Below, piece by piece: positions 25,890-34,131 of a stretch of 64,000 nt of DNA (position 1 is the stretch's first letter; every line of letters begins with the position of its first letter). The notes under the pieces were generated by a model. It did no database searches, was not told where the DNA came from, and saw only the letters and a list, made by a program, of their open reading frames with translations. The position numbers and the translations under genes were made by a program. The DNA is from Acidiluteibacter ferrifornacis (GTDB lineage Bacteria > Bacteroidota > Bacteroidia > Flavobacteriales_E > Vicingaceae): assembly GCF_009909615.1 (NCBI RefSeq), contig NZ_WWNE01000012.1, positions 186,001-250,000 on the forward strand, given 5' to 3'.

Positions 25890-27221
25890 CTAATCTTTTG
25901 ATTGACCAAAATCTGCGTTAAATTTCCAAACCAAAGCGACTGCTCTAAAAATCATCCACACCAAAAAGGCAATCCAGATTCCAAAAATGCCCCAATCGAA
26001 ATATTGAGAGATGTATAGCGTAGGAACAAATCCCACGAAAGTGGAAACCAACAAGACGTTACGTAAATACTTCATTTTACCCAATCCTTTAAAAATTCCG
26101 TCGTAAATAAAAGCCACACCATTTATAGGTAAACTGATTAACACAATAAAAAAGAATTGATTGAATAACTCCAATACATCTGGTTCTTTACTGAAAATGG
26201 TACCAAAACTACTGTAGAATATCATACCGACTATCAAAAGTAAACAAGCCATCATTAAGCCATAATTGACACAGCGTTTGGCTAAAATACGCAGCGAAAA
26301 TATATCGTTTGCTCCATAAAGTTTACCGCCCAAAATATTTCCTGCAGAGGCGTAGCCATCTAAAAAGAAAGCGGAGAACAACCAAATGTTGATAGCGATG
26401 GTATGCGCAGCGATCACCACTTTCCCCAAATCTGTAGCTACTCGCACAGCTAATATGAACGCTATGTTCAAAGCCAATGTCCGAACAAATAAATTCAAGC
26501 TCATTACCACTAAGTTTTTAATTTCAGGGTGAATGGGAAATGACAATTGAAGAGAAATGGAAGTTTTTTGTCGCAATAAAATATACGCTAATATGGCCAT
26601 TAGAAATTGAGCGATTAGACTGGCCCAGGCCGCTCCTTCGATGTGCATCGGATCAATGTATCCTTCCCAACCATACACGAGTAGAAAATCCATTCCAATA
26701 TTGGTAAAAGCGCCTACTAATGCAATCACCATAGGCCAAGTGGTATTTTGAAGCCCTCTAAAAATTCCAAAAATGGCGAAAGTGAACAAAGTCAATGGAA
26801 ATCCCCAAACCCTTATTTTGTAGTACTGTATGCAATAATCCAAAACTTGTCCTTCAGCATTGAGTAATTGAAAAATGGGCTTAATAAAAATAGAGGTAGA
26901 GGCAAGTACAATAATTGATAAAACGAGATTGAAGAATATTGCTTGGGCAGGAAGAGATTTTATATCCAACAACTTGTCTGCTCCTAGGTGCTGAGAAATC
27001 AATGCAGAAATAGCACTTCTAGTTTGTCCTAAAATCCATATTAGCATAGATAAAAAGGCACCTACTATACCTACAGCAGCTAATGCCTCTGTAGCATTAG
27101 TCTCTAAATTACCCACAACTGCTGCATCAGTAGAAGAAAGCAGAGGTTCAGCTATGCTAGCTAGTAGTGCAGGAACCGCAATTTTATTGATGTTTTTAAA
27201 TGTGATTTCGGGTCGAATCAT
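25890..27221 (-). CDS. MATE-family multidrug/Na+ efflux transporter
   Basis: The 443-residue inner membrane protein has about 12 hydrophobic segments in the two-lobed MATE arrangement (for example LSSTDAAVVGNL near residue 26 and ILGQTRSAISALISQHLGA near 69). It exchanges Na+ or H+ for cationic organic compounds. A longer frame up to 27368 exists, but it would run over a terminator and the end of the FAS1 gene and adds a non-membrane, Cys-rich stretch, so the ATG at 27221 (MIRPEITFKNINK) is chosen. It stands downstream of the FAS1 gene, separated by an intrinsic terminator, so it probably has its own promoter. Confidence 0.92.
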   Translation of the reverse strand: MIRPEITFKNINKIAVPALLASIAEPLLSSTDAAVVGNLETNATEALAAVGIVGAFLSMLIWILGQTRSAISALISQHLGADKLLDIKSLPAQAIFFNLVLSIIVLASTSIFIKPIFQLLNAEGQVLDYCIQYYKIRVWGFPLTLFTFAIFGIFRGLQNTTWPMVIALVGAFTNIGMDFLLVYGWEGYIDPMHIEGAAWASLIAQFLMAILAYILLRQKTSISLQLSFPIHPEIKNLVVMSLNLFVRTLALNIAFILAVRVATDLGKVVIAAHTIAINIWLFSAFFLDGYASAGNILGGKLYGANDIFSLRILAKRCVNYGLMMACLLLIVGMIFYSSFGTIFSKEPDVLELFNQFFFIVLISLPINGVAFIYDGIFKGLGKMKYLRNVLLVSTFVGFVPTLYISQYFDWGIFGIWIAFLVWMIFRAVALVWKFNADFGQSKD

Positions 27222-27256
27222 AATGCAAAGAAAGTAGTTTCTGTTTGGTTTATAGC

Positions 27257-27286
27257 AAAAAAAAGGGCCTTCCTTTCGGAAGACCC
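27257..27286 (-). terminator. Intrinsic terminator of the FAS1 gene
   Basis: On the minus strand GGGTCTTCC, loop GAAA, GGAAGGCCC and eight T form a 9-bp stem (one T-G pair) with a T-run, 20 nt after the FAS1 stop codon. Confidence 0.88.
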
Positions 27287-27306
27287 CCAAACCTAAAACT
27301 AACCAA

Positions 27307-28284
27307 CTACAGTTGTGGCAATAAAACCTGATTAACGGCATGAACAACTCCGTTCGTAGCTTGTACATCAGTTATTATAATATTTACATTTCCTTGACTA
27401 GACTCCTCTGTTTGAAGTTGAGCACCGTTGGTTAAATCAACAGTCAGGTCTGAACCTCCTAAAGTACCAATGGTTTGACCTTGGCTTAATTGACTAGCTT
27501 GTACATTCGCGCCGGAGACCACATGATACTCTAATACCGCTTGTAAAGTAGCTTCAGGAATATCATTTAACGTATTCCATTTACTATTTGAGTTTAATAA
27601 TGTGGTAAATGCTTCATTAGTAGGAGCAAATATGGTAAATGGACCGTTTCCAGATAAAGTTGTTGTATAAGTGAAATTATATGCGGTTAATGCTGCCACT
27701 AAGCTTGAGAATCGATCGTCTGCTAAGGCAATATCAACAACATTTGGAGGCAACAATACACGGTCTATAATGTGAATTACACCATTAGAAGCCATTATAT
27801 CGGCTTGCATAACTTTAGAACTATTATTAATTGTGACACCATTACTTGTTTCCACAAATAAAGACGTATTAACTCCATTTGGACCTGATGTGTTGATAGT
27901 TGTTGCATACATATCGTCTGATAAATCAGTTGATTTAACTGTACTACCTAATACATGATATGTCAAAACGCTAGTCAAAGTGGCTTTGTCAATATCGGAA
28001 ATTTGGTTCCAATCGTTATTAGTTGCTAAAAGATTTCTAAAAGCCTCATTGGTTGGTGCAAAAACTGTAAAAGTTCCACTAGCTTGGAAAGTAGAAACTA
28101 AATCTGCGGCAGATAATGCCACTACTAAACTATCAGTACGACTGTCTGATGAGGCAATTTCAGCGATGTTTTGAACTGTAGGTGTAGGAGTAGGTGTTAG
28201 CACATTATCATCGTCGTCATCACAGGCAATTAAAGAGGTGCTCAAGATTAATGCGGCCATAACCGCCTTGTTTAAATTTTTCAT
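27307..28284 (-). CDS. Lipoprotein with two fasciclin (FAS1) domains
   Basis: The 325-residue protein has a lipoprotein signal with lipobox LIAC (Cys21), followed at once by DDDDDN and a Thr-Pro linker. Two FAS1 domains follow (about residues 38-178 and 180-325), each with the motifs TVFAPTNEAF, VLxYHVL or VLEYHVV, and GVIHIIDRVLLP or GVVHAVNQVLLP. FAS1 proteins mediate adhesion or polysaccharide contact. The acidic run right after the lipidated Cys resembles the Bacteroidota surface-export signal, so display on the outer face of the outer membrane is inferred. It is a single-gene unit with its own terminator. Confidence 0.92.
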   Translation of the reverse strand: MKNLNKAVMAALILSTSLIACDDDDDNVLTPTPTPTVQNIAEIASSDSRTDSLVVALSAADLVSTFQASGTFTVFAPTNEAFRNLLATNNDWNQISDIDKATLTSVLTYHVLGSTVKSTDLSDDMYATTINTSGPNGVNTSLFVETSNGVTINNSSKVMQADIMASNGVIHIIDRVLLPPNVVDIALADDRFSSLVAALTAYNFTYTTTLSGNGPFTIFAPTNEAFTTLLNSNSKWNTLNDIPEATLQAVLEYHVVSGANVQASQLSQGQTIGTLGGSDLTVDLTNGAQLQTEESSQGNVNIIITDVQATNGVVHAVNQVLLPQL

Positions 28285-28470
28285 AGTTAATGTTTTTATG
28301 TGTTTGTTTCAGTCTAAACACCCTTAGATTATTTTTGTTTATTAAAATTTGCTAATTATTAAACAAAATGCAGATACAACTTGAAATTTATTCTTGAAAT
28401 ATTTGCTGTGGTAATTGTAAATAGTGGGATAGAAGATAAAAATGTGTATTATTGATAAAGAATATATATT

Positions 28471-29244
28471 ATGAAAACAAAAGAAGAAATTGTAAAAAAC
28501 TGGTTGCCCAGATACACCGGTACCCCGATAGAAAGTTTTGGTGAATACATTTTGTTAACCAACTTTGGCAACTATGTGAACATGTTTGCAGAGGAATTTA
28601 ATGTTGCGGTAATTGGGAAGGATAAGCCGATGCAAACTGCTACCGCCAATAATATTACGATCATAAATTTTGGAATGGGTAGTCCTATGGCGGCTACCGT
28701 AATGGATTTATTGTCCGCTATCATGCCAAAGGCTGTTTTGTTTCTGGGCAAATGTGGTGGTTTGAAGAAGAAAACTCAAATAGGAGATATGATACTTCCG
28801 ATTGCAGCAATAAGAGGAGAGGGGACAAGTGACGATTATATGCCACCTGAAGTACCTGCGTTGCCATCGTTTCGTTTACAACGTTCGGTTTCATCAATGA
28901 TAAAAAAGCATCAATTGGACTATTGGACAGGTACGGTTTATACTACTAATCGTCGGGTATGGGAACATGATGAAGATTTTAAAAATTACCTTAGAGAAAT
29001 ACGCGCAATGGGCATAGACATGGAAACTGCCACCATTTTTACTGTAGCTTTCGTAAATGAGATACCTCATGGTGCATTGCTGTTGGTTTCTGACAATCCT
29101 ATGATTGCAGAAGGAGTAAAAACCTCAGAAAGTGATCAAAAAGTAACATCTAATTTTGTTAATGCGCATTTACAAATAGGTATTGATGCATTAATCGAAT
29201 TAAGAGATTCAGGTGAGTCGGTTAAGCATTTAAGATTTGTCTAA
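28471..29244 (+). CDS. amn: AMP nucleosidase (short form) / PNP-family nucleoside phosphorylase
   Basis: The 257-residue protein has the PNP/UDP phosphorylase fold, with GMGSPMAATVMDLL near residue 71, FLGKCGGLKKKTQIGD near 91, and the base-binding signature AMGIDMETATIFTVA near 179. It matches the short AMP nucleosidase form that I recall from Bacteroidota, which lacks the N-terminal domain of E. coli Amn and splits AMP to adenine and ribose 5-phosphate. A nucleoside phosphorylase activity cannot be excluded. Its 3' end overlaps the 3' end of the convergent PBP gene by 4 nt, and no terminator is seen there. Confidence 0.82.
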   Translation: MKTKEEIVKNWLPRYTGTPIESFGEYILLTNFGNYVNMFAEEFNVAVIGKDKPMQTATANNITIINFGMGSPMAATVMDLLSAIMPKAVLFLGKCGGLKKKTQIGDMILPIAAIRGEGTSDDYMPPEVPALPSFRLQRSVSSMIKKHQLDYWTGTVYTTNRRVWEHDEDFKNYLREIRAMGIDMETATIFTVAFVNEIPHGALLLVSDNPMIAEGVKTSESDQKVTSNFVNAHLQIGIDALIELRDSGESVKHLRFV

Positions 29245-31481
29245 TTGCCAAACAACTTGTTAAAGAAGGTTTTTCTTTTTTTTCTTTTCTCTGAACGTTC
29301 TAATCTTTCATCCAAGGTTTCTTCTTTATCTCCAAAAATGTCCAAGAATTCCTCAAATTGAGAATCTTCTTTGAAGTCGTCACAATCAAAAAGAGATAAT
29401 TGGTCTTCTGTGATTTCTGGAAAGGATTTTGAAACCATTTTTTTAGTGGTGGATTCTTTTTGGAGCTTATTATAACTTAAGCCTACCAAAGGTAGAGCTA
29501 AGCGACTTGCAGAACCATTTGCTCCACTGGAAAAATGAATTTTCGGTAAAGTTGCTCCAACTCTGGCAACTGTAATGGCTTTTGGATTGTATGCTGTAAA
29601 CCATGCATCTGCAAAGTCTTGTGAGGTTCCAGTTTTTCCTGCTAAAGGTATACGAACACCATAAGTGCCTGCCAAAGCTGCGCCTGTTCCTTCTTTAACA
29701 GCTTTTTGTAAAATGATATTTAAAAGTTTCACCGCTTCAACATTCAACAGCTTTCTTGCTTTTACTTTTTGATGTGCATAGATTAACTGTCCATTAGTGG
29801 AAATAATAGAGTCAATAAAATATGGCTGCACAGAATATCCTCCATTTCCAAAAGTGGCGTATGCTCTAGCCAGTTCGTAAACACTAGCTGATGCGGCTCC
29901 TAAAGCAGTGGATGGCTCGTCAGGTAGTTCGGATTGGAACCCTAATTTCTGCCAAATGGATTTTAGTTGGGGGTAACCTACTTCAAAGAATAAATTCACA
30001 GTCGGGATGTTCTTAGAAAAAGCCAAAGCCGCTGCTAAGCTGTATTTTCCACCTGTTTGTAAATCGTAGTTTTGAGGGTTCCATTCTTCAAAGTCTGCTA
30101 ATTGAATAGAATCATTGTCTAAATAATCGCAAGGTGAATAGCCTTCTTCTAATGCCGCTAAATAGACCATAGGTTTAAAGCTTGAAGCTAATTGACGCTT
30201 AGCCATTACTTGATCATATGGATGGATTTGCTGGTTAATTCCACCTTGGTATGCAAGGATAGCCCCTGTGGTCACATCCATGGTCATCATGGCAGCATGC
30301 AGTTGAGTTAGCTCGTATTTGATGCTGTCAAGAATAGAAGCATCCATCACTTTTGGCCCTTCCCAGGTCTGAAATTCAGTTCTTTTTATTGTATCCTTAC
30401 TGTGGGAAATAGACTGTTGATGGGCAAAATTTTTCGCTAACTTATCCAATTCTTTAGCGTAGTATCCTTTAGCATATTGCTTTTGAAGTAAAGCATGCAT
30501 TTTGGATAAGTGTTCTTTCATCGCATCATACTGACTTTTCTGTACTTCATATTGAAGGGTAGTATAAATCTTTAAACCATCCTTCTGGAGAGATATTTCA
30601 GTTTGATGAATTCCATTATACTCTGCTATTTTCTCTTCAGCGAGCTTCCTGACCACCTCTGCGTAATAATTGGCTATCCCTCTAGATTTAATATCATAGT
30701 AATCTAATTCTATGGGTAATGCTTGATTATCTGTTTTTTCCTCCTGACTGATGTAATCATATTTAGCCATTTGAGCTAAAACTACATTTCGTCTTGTTTT
30801 TGAACGATCGGGATGTAATCTTGGGTTGTAGTAAGAGTTTGCCTTAAGCAGACCTATTAATGTGGCTGATTGAACTATTGTTAAATCCTTTGTGGTTGTA
30901 TTAAAGAATCGCTGTGCAGCGGATTCTATGCCGTAAAGGTTCTCGCCAAAAGGAACAGTATTGAGATAAAGTGCTAAAATTTCGTCTTTAGAATAAATTT
31001 CTTCAATTCGTTTGGCAAGTATGATTTCCTTTACTTTATTAAAAGCGATGCTTCCAAATTGAAACTGTTCTCTTCCAAACATATTTTTAGCCAATTGTTG
31101 GCTTATAGTGCTACCTCCACCAGAGCTTTGATCACCAAGGAAAATGCTTTTGACAATTACTCGAGCAACACTTCTATAGTCAAATCCTTCATGATCATAA
31201 AACCGAACATCTTCTGTAGCAATTAAAGCGTTTTTGAGGTGCTCAGGCATTTCTTCAAATGCGATGTCTGTTCTGTTGAGCGCATAAATTTTAGATAGTT
31301 GTTTGCCGTCTGCGGAATAGATAATGGAAGCATTTTCCAATTGAAATGCTTTTAAATCATCTTTGGTTGGAATTTTACCGAAAAGACCTGCGTAGATGCT
31401 CATCACAAATACGACAAAGAGTAGAGCAGGGGTACCAATAAGAACTAAAAATATTTTTATAAGTTTTTTCTTCATTTTCAT
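29241..31481 (-). CDS. Bifunctional penicillin-binding protein (PBP1A-like transglycosylase/transpeptidase)
   Basis: The 746-residue class A PBP has an N-terminal membrane anchor (about residues 7-33) and a GT51 domain with catalytic Glu90 in ATEDVRFYDHEGFD and GGGSTISQQLAKN (121-133). Its transpeptidase domain has Ser433-x-x-Lys436 (ASSFKP), Ser489-Lys-Asn (SKN) and KTGTS (616-620). It polymerises and cross-links peptidoglycan in the periplasm. The C-terminus is a charged tail (LERSEKRKKRKTFF). It is downstream of a small secreted TPR-like protein with an intrinsic terminator between them. Confidence 0.94.
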   Translation of the reverse strand: MKMKKKLIKIFLVLIGTPALLFVVFVMSIYAGLFGKIPTKDDLKAFQLENASIIYSADGKQLSKIYALNRTDIAFEEMPEHLKNALIATEDVRFYDHEGFDYRSVARVIVKSIFLGDQSSGGGSTISQQLAKNMFGREQFQFGSIAFNKVKEIILAKRIEEIYSKDEILALYLNTVPFGENLYGIESAAQRFFNTTTKDLTIVQSATLIGLLKANSYYNPRLHPDRSKTRRNVVLAQMAKYDYISQEEKTDNQALPIELDYYDIKSRGIANYYAEVVRKLAEEKIAEYNGIHQTEISLQKDGLKIYTTLQYEVQKSQYDAMKEHLSKMHALLQKQYAKGYYAKELDKLAKNFAHQQSISHSKDTIKRTEFQTWEGPKVMDASILDSIKYELTQLHAAMMTMDVTTGAILAYQGGINQQIHPYDQVMAKRQLASSFKPMVYLAALEEGYSPCDYLDNDSIQLADFEEWNPQNYDLQTGGKYSLAAALAFSKNIPTVNLFFEVGYPQLKSIWQKLGFQSELPDEPSTALGAASASVYELARAYATFGNGGYSVQPYFIDSIISTNGQLIYAHQKVKARKLLNVEAVKLLNIILQKAVKEGTGAALAGTYGVRIPLAGKTGTSQDFADAWFTAYNPKAITVARVGATLPKIHFSSGANGSASRLALPLVGLSYNKLQKESTTKKMVSKSFPEITEDQLSLFDCDDFKEDSQFEEFLDIFGDKEETLDERLERSEKRKKRKTFFNKLFGN

Positions 31482-31493
31482 ACAATGGGAAAT

Positions 31494-31524
31494 AAAAAAA
31501 GGGAATTGTAAACAAGTCCCTTTT
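31494..31524 (-). terminator. Intrinsic terminator
   Basis: On the minus strand AAAAGGGACTTGT, loop TT, ACAATTCCCTTTT with one mismatch is followed by a T-run. It ends the gene at 31546-32382, 20 nt after its stop and just before the PBP start. Confidence 0.85.
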
Positions 31525-31545
31525 GTGATTTATGCTATAAAGCGA

Positions 31546-32382
31546 TTATTCATCATCACTTTCATCTTCGTCATCGTCATCACTTTTAAATGATTTATAG
31601 ATAATTTCAGATTCTTTCTTTCGAGATTCAGGATCAACTTTTTCACCGATTAAATATTTCTCCATGTCTTTACTCATGGCTAAGATTTCAGGTGCTTGGC
31701 TTTCTTTTACTTCAAATTTGTAGGCGGCAAAATATTTATTGTATTCTCCATTTTTCACCAAAGTAGCCCATTCTTCTAGTCCATTTACTAAAGTTTGTGC
31801 AGATACTTCATCAGGTACGTATTCATCGTTGATATTTTCCATAGCGAGTTTGATACTTTTAACACCTTCACCAACATTTCTGGCTTTCATTTCGTAGACT
31901 CCTTTCATCAACCAAACTGAGTAGTCATCCGGATCAAATTTTACAATTTTCCCCATGTAATATGCCGCTTTTCTTGGATTGTTATTGTCATAATAGATTT
32001 CAGAAATCTTTATCACTGTATCTTTTAATAACGTTAGAAAGTCATCATTTACTTTTAATATTTTTTCGTTTTCTTCTTTAGTGGCATATTTCACCATTTT
32101 GTATGCAGCCTTCAACGACTCTTTAATCGCATTAGGATAATCTTCTTGTAATTCTGGTTTTTTAGCAATTTCGTAGTAAGCTTGAGCGATGTAAAGGTAG
32201 GTCGTAGGATTTCGTCTATACTCAGGGTCCTCTGCTAATTTTTCAGCTTTAGCAGCCACATCTTCAATTTTTCCATCCACCATGAGAAAGGCGATTTTAC
32301 TCAATTTTTTATCCTCTTCTTGAGCGTTAATTGTGCTTCCTAAAGCAATAAATAGAAACAGTGTAAATAGACTTTTTTTCAT
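31546..32382 (-). CDS. Secreted TPR-like protein with acidic C-terminus
   Basis: The 278-residue protein has a signal peptide (MKKSLFTLFLFIALGSTINAQ) and an all-helical body with TPR-like pairs (RRNPTTYLYIAQAYYEIAKK near residue 57, PRKAAYYMGKIVKFDPDDYSVWLMKG near 136). It ends in a very acidic tail SDDDDEDESDDE. I do not recognise a specific family. A periplasmic scaffold role is possible. It is transcribed alone toward the PBP gene and has its own terminator. The acidic tail is encoded by a low-complexity GAT/GAC/GAA stretch at 31549-31585. Confidence 0.75.
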   Translation of the reverse strand: MKKSLFTLFLFIALGSTINAQEEDKKLSKIAFLMVDGKIEDVAAKAEKLAEDPEYRRNPTTYLYIAQAYYEIAKKPELQEDYPNAIKESLKAAYKMVKYATKEENEKILKVNDDFLTLLKDTVIKISEIYYDNNNPRKAAYYMGKIVKFDPDDYSVWLMKGVYEMKARNVGEGVKSIKLAMENINDEYVPDEVSAQTLVNGLEEWATLVKNGEYNKYFAAYKFEVKESQAPEILAMSKDMEKYLIGEKVDPESRKKESEIIYKSFKSDDDDEDESDDE

Positions 32383-32475
32383 AACTAAGTTTTATTTGGA
32401 TTCGTGAAATTACAAATCTTGTACCAAGTATCAACGAAGATAAGATATTTACATTCGATTGCCTGAAATTAATAT

Positions 32476-32483
32476 TAATTTTG
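32476..32483 (+). promoter_or_regulatory. Putative -7 element
   Basis: TAATTTTG is an exact TAnnTTTG match 19 nt upstream of the ATG at 32503. A TTG occurs at 32459-32461, but the spacer (14 nt) is short. Confidence 0.45.
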
Positions 32484-32502
32484 ATCAAATTTTTAGAGCA
32501 TA

Positions 32503-33057
32503 ATGAAGAATCATTCCAGTCGCATCAACAGTAATCAAGAAAATGGAAAATTTGTACTGACTATTAATGCCTACTATGAAGAAGATAAGCAGAAGTTTTT
32601 TTCGGTATGGTTAGGTGCATTCACTTTGTGTGGATTGGCAATTCTATCTCAGTTGTTTACCTCCGAGAATAGCGAAATGAAATTAATGATTTTTGTTTTC
32701 GGAATGTTTTGGGCTTATTTTGAATATAAAATGGTTAGAACATGGAGGTGGAGAAGAAGCGGAAAAGAAGTCATTGAAATGGATGATCAGTATATCTATG
32801 TCGGGAGAATTTATGGTAAAAGAGGAATTCCTAAAGCCTATCCATTAAAGGATGTTCAGTTGCCGCGTAAGTTTGTGAATGAAAGTAATGATTTTGTAAA
32901 AAGTATGAATGACTCATATTGGATGATTTCCAATGAGCAACTGTGCATGACTTACAAAGGAAAATTAATCATGTTCGGTCTGCGTCTATCAGAAAAAGAA
33001 ATGAATAAAGTATTAAAATTAGTTCAACAAGAAATTGGAAAACGATTAAAAAGTTAA
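32503..33057 (+). CDS. Membrane protein with two helices and PH-like C-terminal domain, unknown function
   Basis: The 184-residue protein has a soluble start, two adjacent membrane segments (about residues 33-50 and 59-76), and a cytoplasmic domain with alternating strands (VIEMDDQYIYVGRIYGKRG, QLCMTYKGKLIMFGLRL) ending in an amphipathic helix (EMNKVLKLVQQEIGKRL). The layout resembles bacterial PH-like membrane proteins of the YcxB/YdbT sort, but I cannot assign a family. It is monocistronic. Its stop codon directly abuts the stop of the convergent CoA transferase gene with no base between. Confidence 0.75.
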   Translation: MKNHSSRINSNQENGKFVLTINAYYEEDKQKFFSVWLGAFTLCGLAILSQLFTSENSEMKLMIFVFGMFWAYFEYKMVRTWRWRRSGKEVIEMDDQYIYVGRIYGKRGIPKAYPLKDVQLPRKFVNESNDFVKSMNDSYWMISNEQLCMTYKGKLIMFGLRLSEKEMNKVLKLVQQEIGKRLKS

Positions 33058-34131
33058 CTATTCGCTAATTTTAAAGACCGCTGTTGCAACTCGTTTCGTA
33101 GACATGCCCTCAATTTCCTCTTCCAAAATTAGCCGTTGAGCTTGTTCATCTTCAAAAACATCTTTTAAGTTTTTTAACTCACCGATCGGCACTTTGGCTT
33201 CTATTAAACGCTTGTAAATGTCTGCTCCATTGAGTAAATGAAAAGTTTCACTTAAGGCCATATGCAATTCAATACGATGGTTTACTCGTAATTGGTTGGT
33301 TCTATATTTAGGCGACTCTAGAAGGTCTGAGCGTTTAATTTCTTTACATAAATTTTGAAACTGCTGATTATTTCCTATGGCCAAAACATACTTAATCCCA
33401 TCATTTGAAGTTACAATTTCACCATACGGTGCAATGTTTGGGTGCAAACTTCCAATTGGTTTTGGAATGTGGTTATTCATTAAATAATTGGTCGCCTGAT
33501 TCGCCAAGGAGGCCAATGCGGCATCATATAGTGAAACAGAAATTTGAGCACCTTTTCCAGATATTCCGCGTTGTATCAAGGCGATTAGTATTCCTTCTTT
33601 AAGTTGATGCGCTGCAAATAAATCAATAAAAGCGATGGGTAGTTTTACGGGTGTTTCAACATTTTCACCATTCATTGACATTAAACCAGATTCTGCTTGT
33701 AAAACCACATCGAAGGCCACTTTGTCGCTATCGGTTCCAAATCCATTAATGCTTGCATAAATCAATTTAGGATTCAACTGTTGAAGTGTTTTATAATCTA
33801 ATCCATATTTCAGATCATCCCCTTTTTTGAAATTAGAAATAAGGATGTCAGCAGTGCTTATTTCATTTAAAACTAGCTGAATATCCTTGCTATCTTTAAG
33901 GTCGAGTTGAAGGGCTTTTTTGCCGTAGTTCACTGCTGAATAATAGGCTGAAACAGGATTGTGAATGGATTCATCAGTTAATCTCCAGCTTCTAGTAACA
34001 TCACCATACGTCGACTTATTTTCTATTTTTAAAACAGAAGCTCCTAATTCTGCGAAAAAAGTTCCTACTGCGGGTCCAGCAAGAACAGAAGCCAATTCTA
34101 CGACCTTTAACTCTTTAAATGGTTGGTTCAT
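33058..34131 (-). CDS. Family III CoA transferase (CaiB/BaiF type)
   Basis: The 357-residue protein has the family III signature LKVVELASVLAGPAVGTFFAELGA (near residues 8-31, split here as LKVVELASVLAGPAV and GTFFAELGA), VLKIENKSTYGDVTRSW, and the putative catalytic aspartate in LPIAFIDLFAAHQLKEG near residue 165. These enzymes move CoA between carboxylic acids such as carnitine, formate/oxalate or succinate pairs. The substrate is not deducible. Members are often about 400 residues, so this one is slightly short. Its start overlaps the stop of the upstream CopA gene by 4 nt (ATGA), suggesting translational coupling of two apparently unrelated functions. Confidence 0.88.
   Translation of the reverse strand: MNQPFKELKVVELASVLAGPAVGTFFAELGASVLKIENKSTYGDVTRSWRLTDESIHNPVSAYYSAVNYGKKALQLDLKDSKDIQLVLNEISTADILISNFKKGDDLKYGLDYKTLQQLNPKLIYASINGFGTDSDKVAFDVVLQAESGLMSMNGENVETPVKLPIAFIDLFAAHQLKEGILIALIQRGISGKGAQISVSLYDAALASLANQATNYLMNNHIPKPIGSLHPNIAPYGEIVTSNDGIKYVLAIGNNQQFQNLCKEIKRSDLLESPKYRTNQLRVNHRIELHMALSETFHLLNGADIYKRLIEAKVPIGELKNLKDVFEDEQAQRLILEEEIEGMSTKRVATAVFKISE

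Noticed and set aside
27222-27368. N-terminal extension of the MATE gene
   Set aside because: It would run across an intrinsic terminator and into the FAS1 coding region in another frame, and would add a non-membrane Cys-rich stretch not seen in MATE proteins.
31549-31585. Trinucleotide repeat tract
   Set aside because: It encodes the acidic Asp/Glu tail of the secreted protein, with mixed codons, and is not a perfect tandem repeat.
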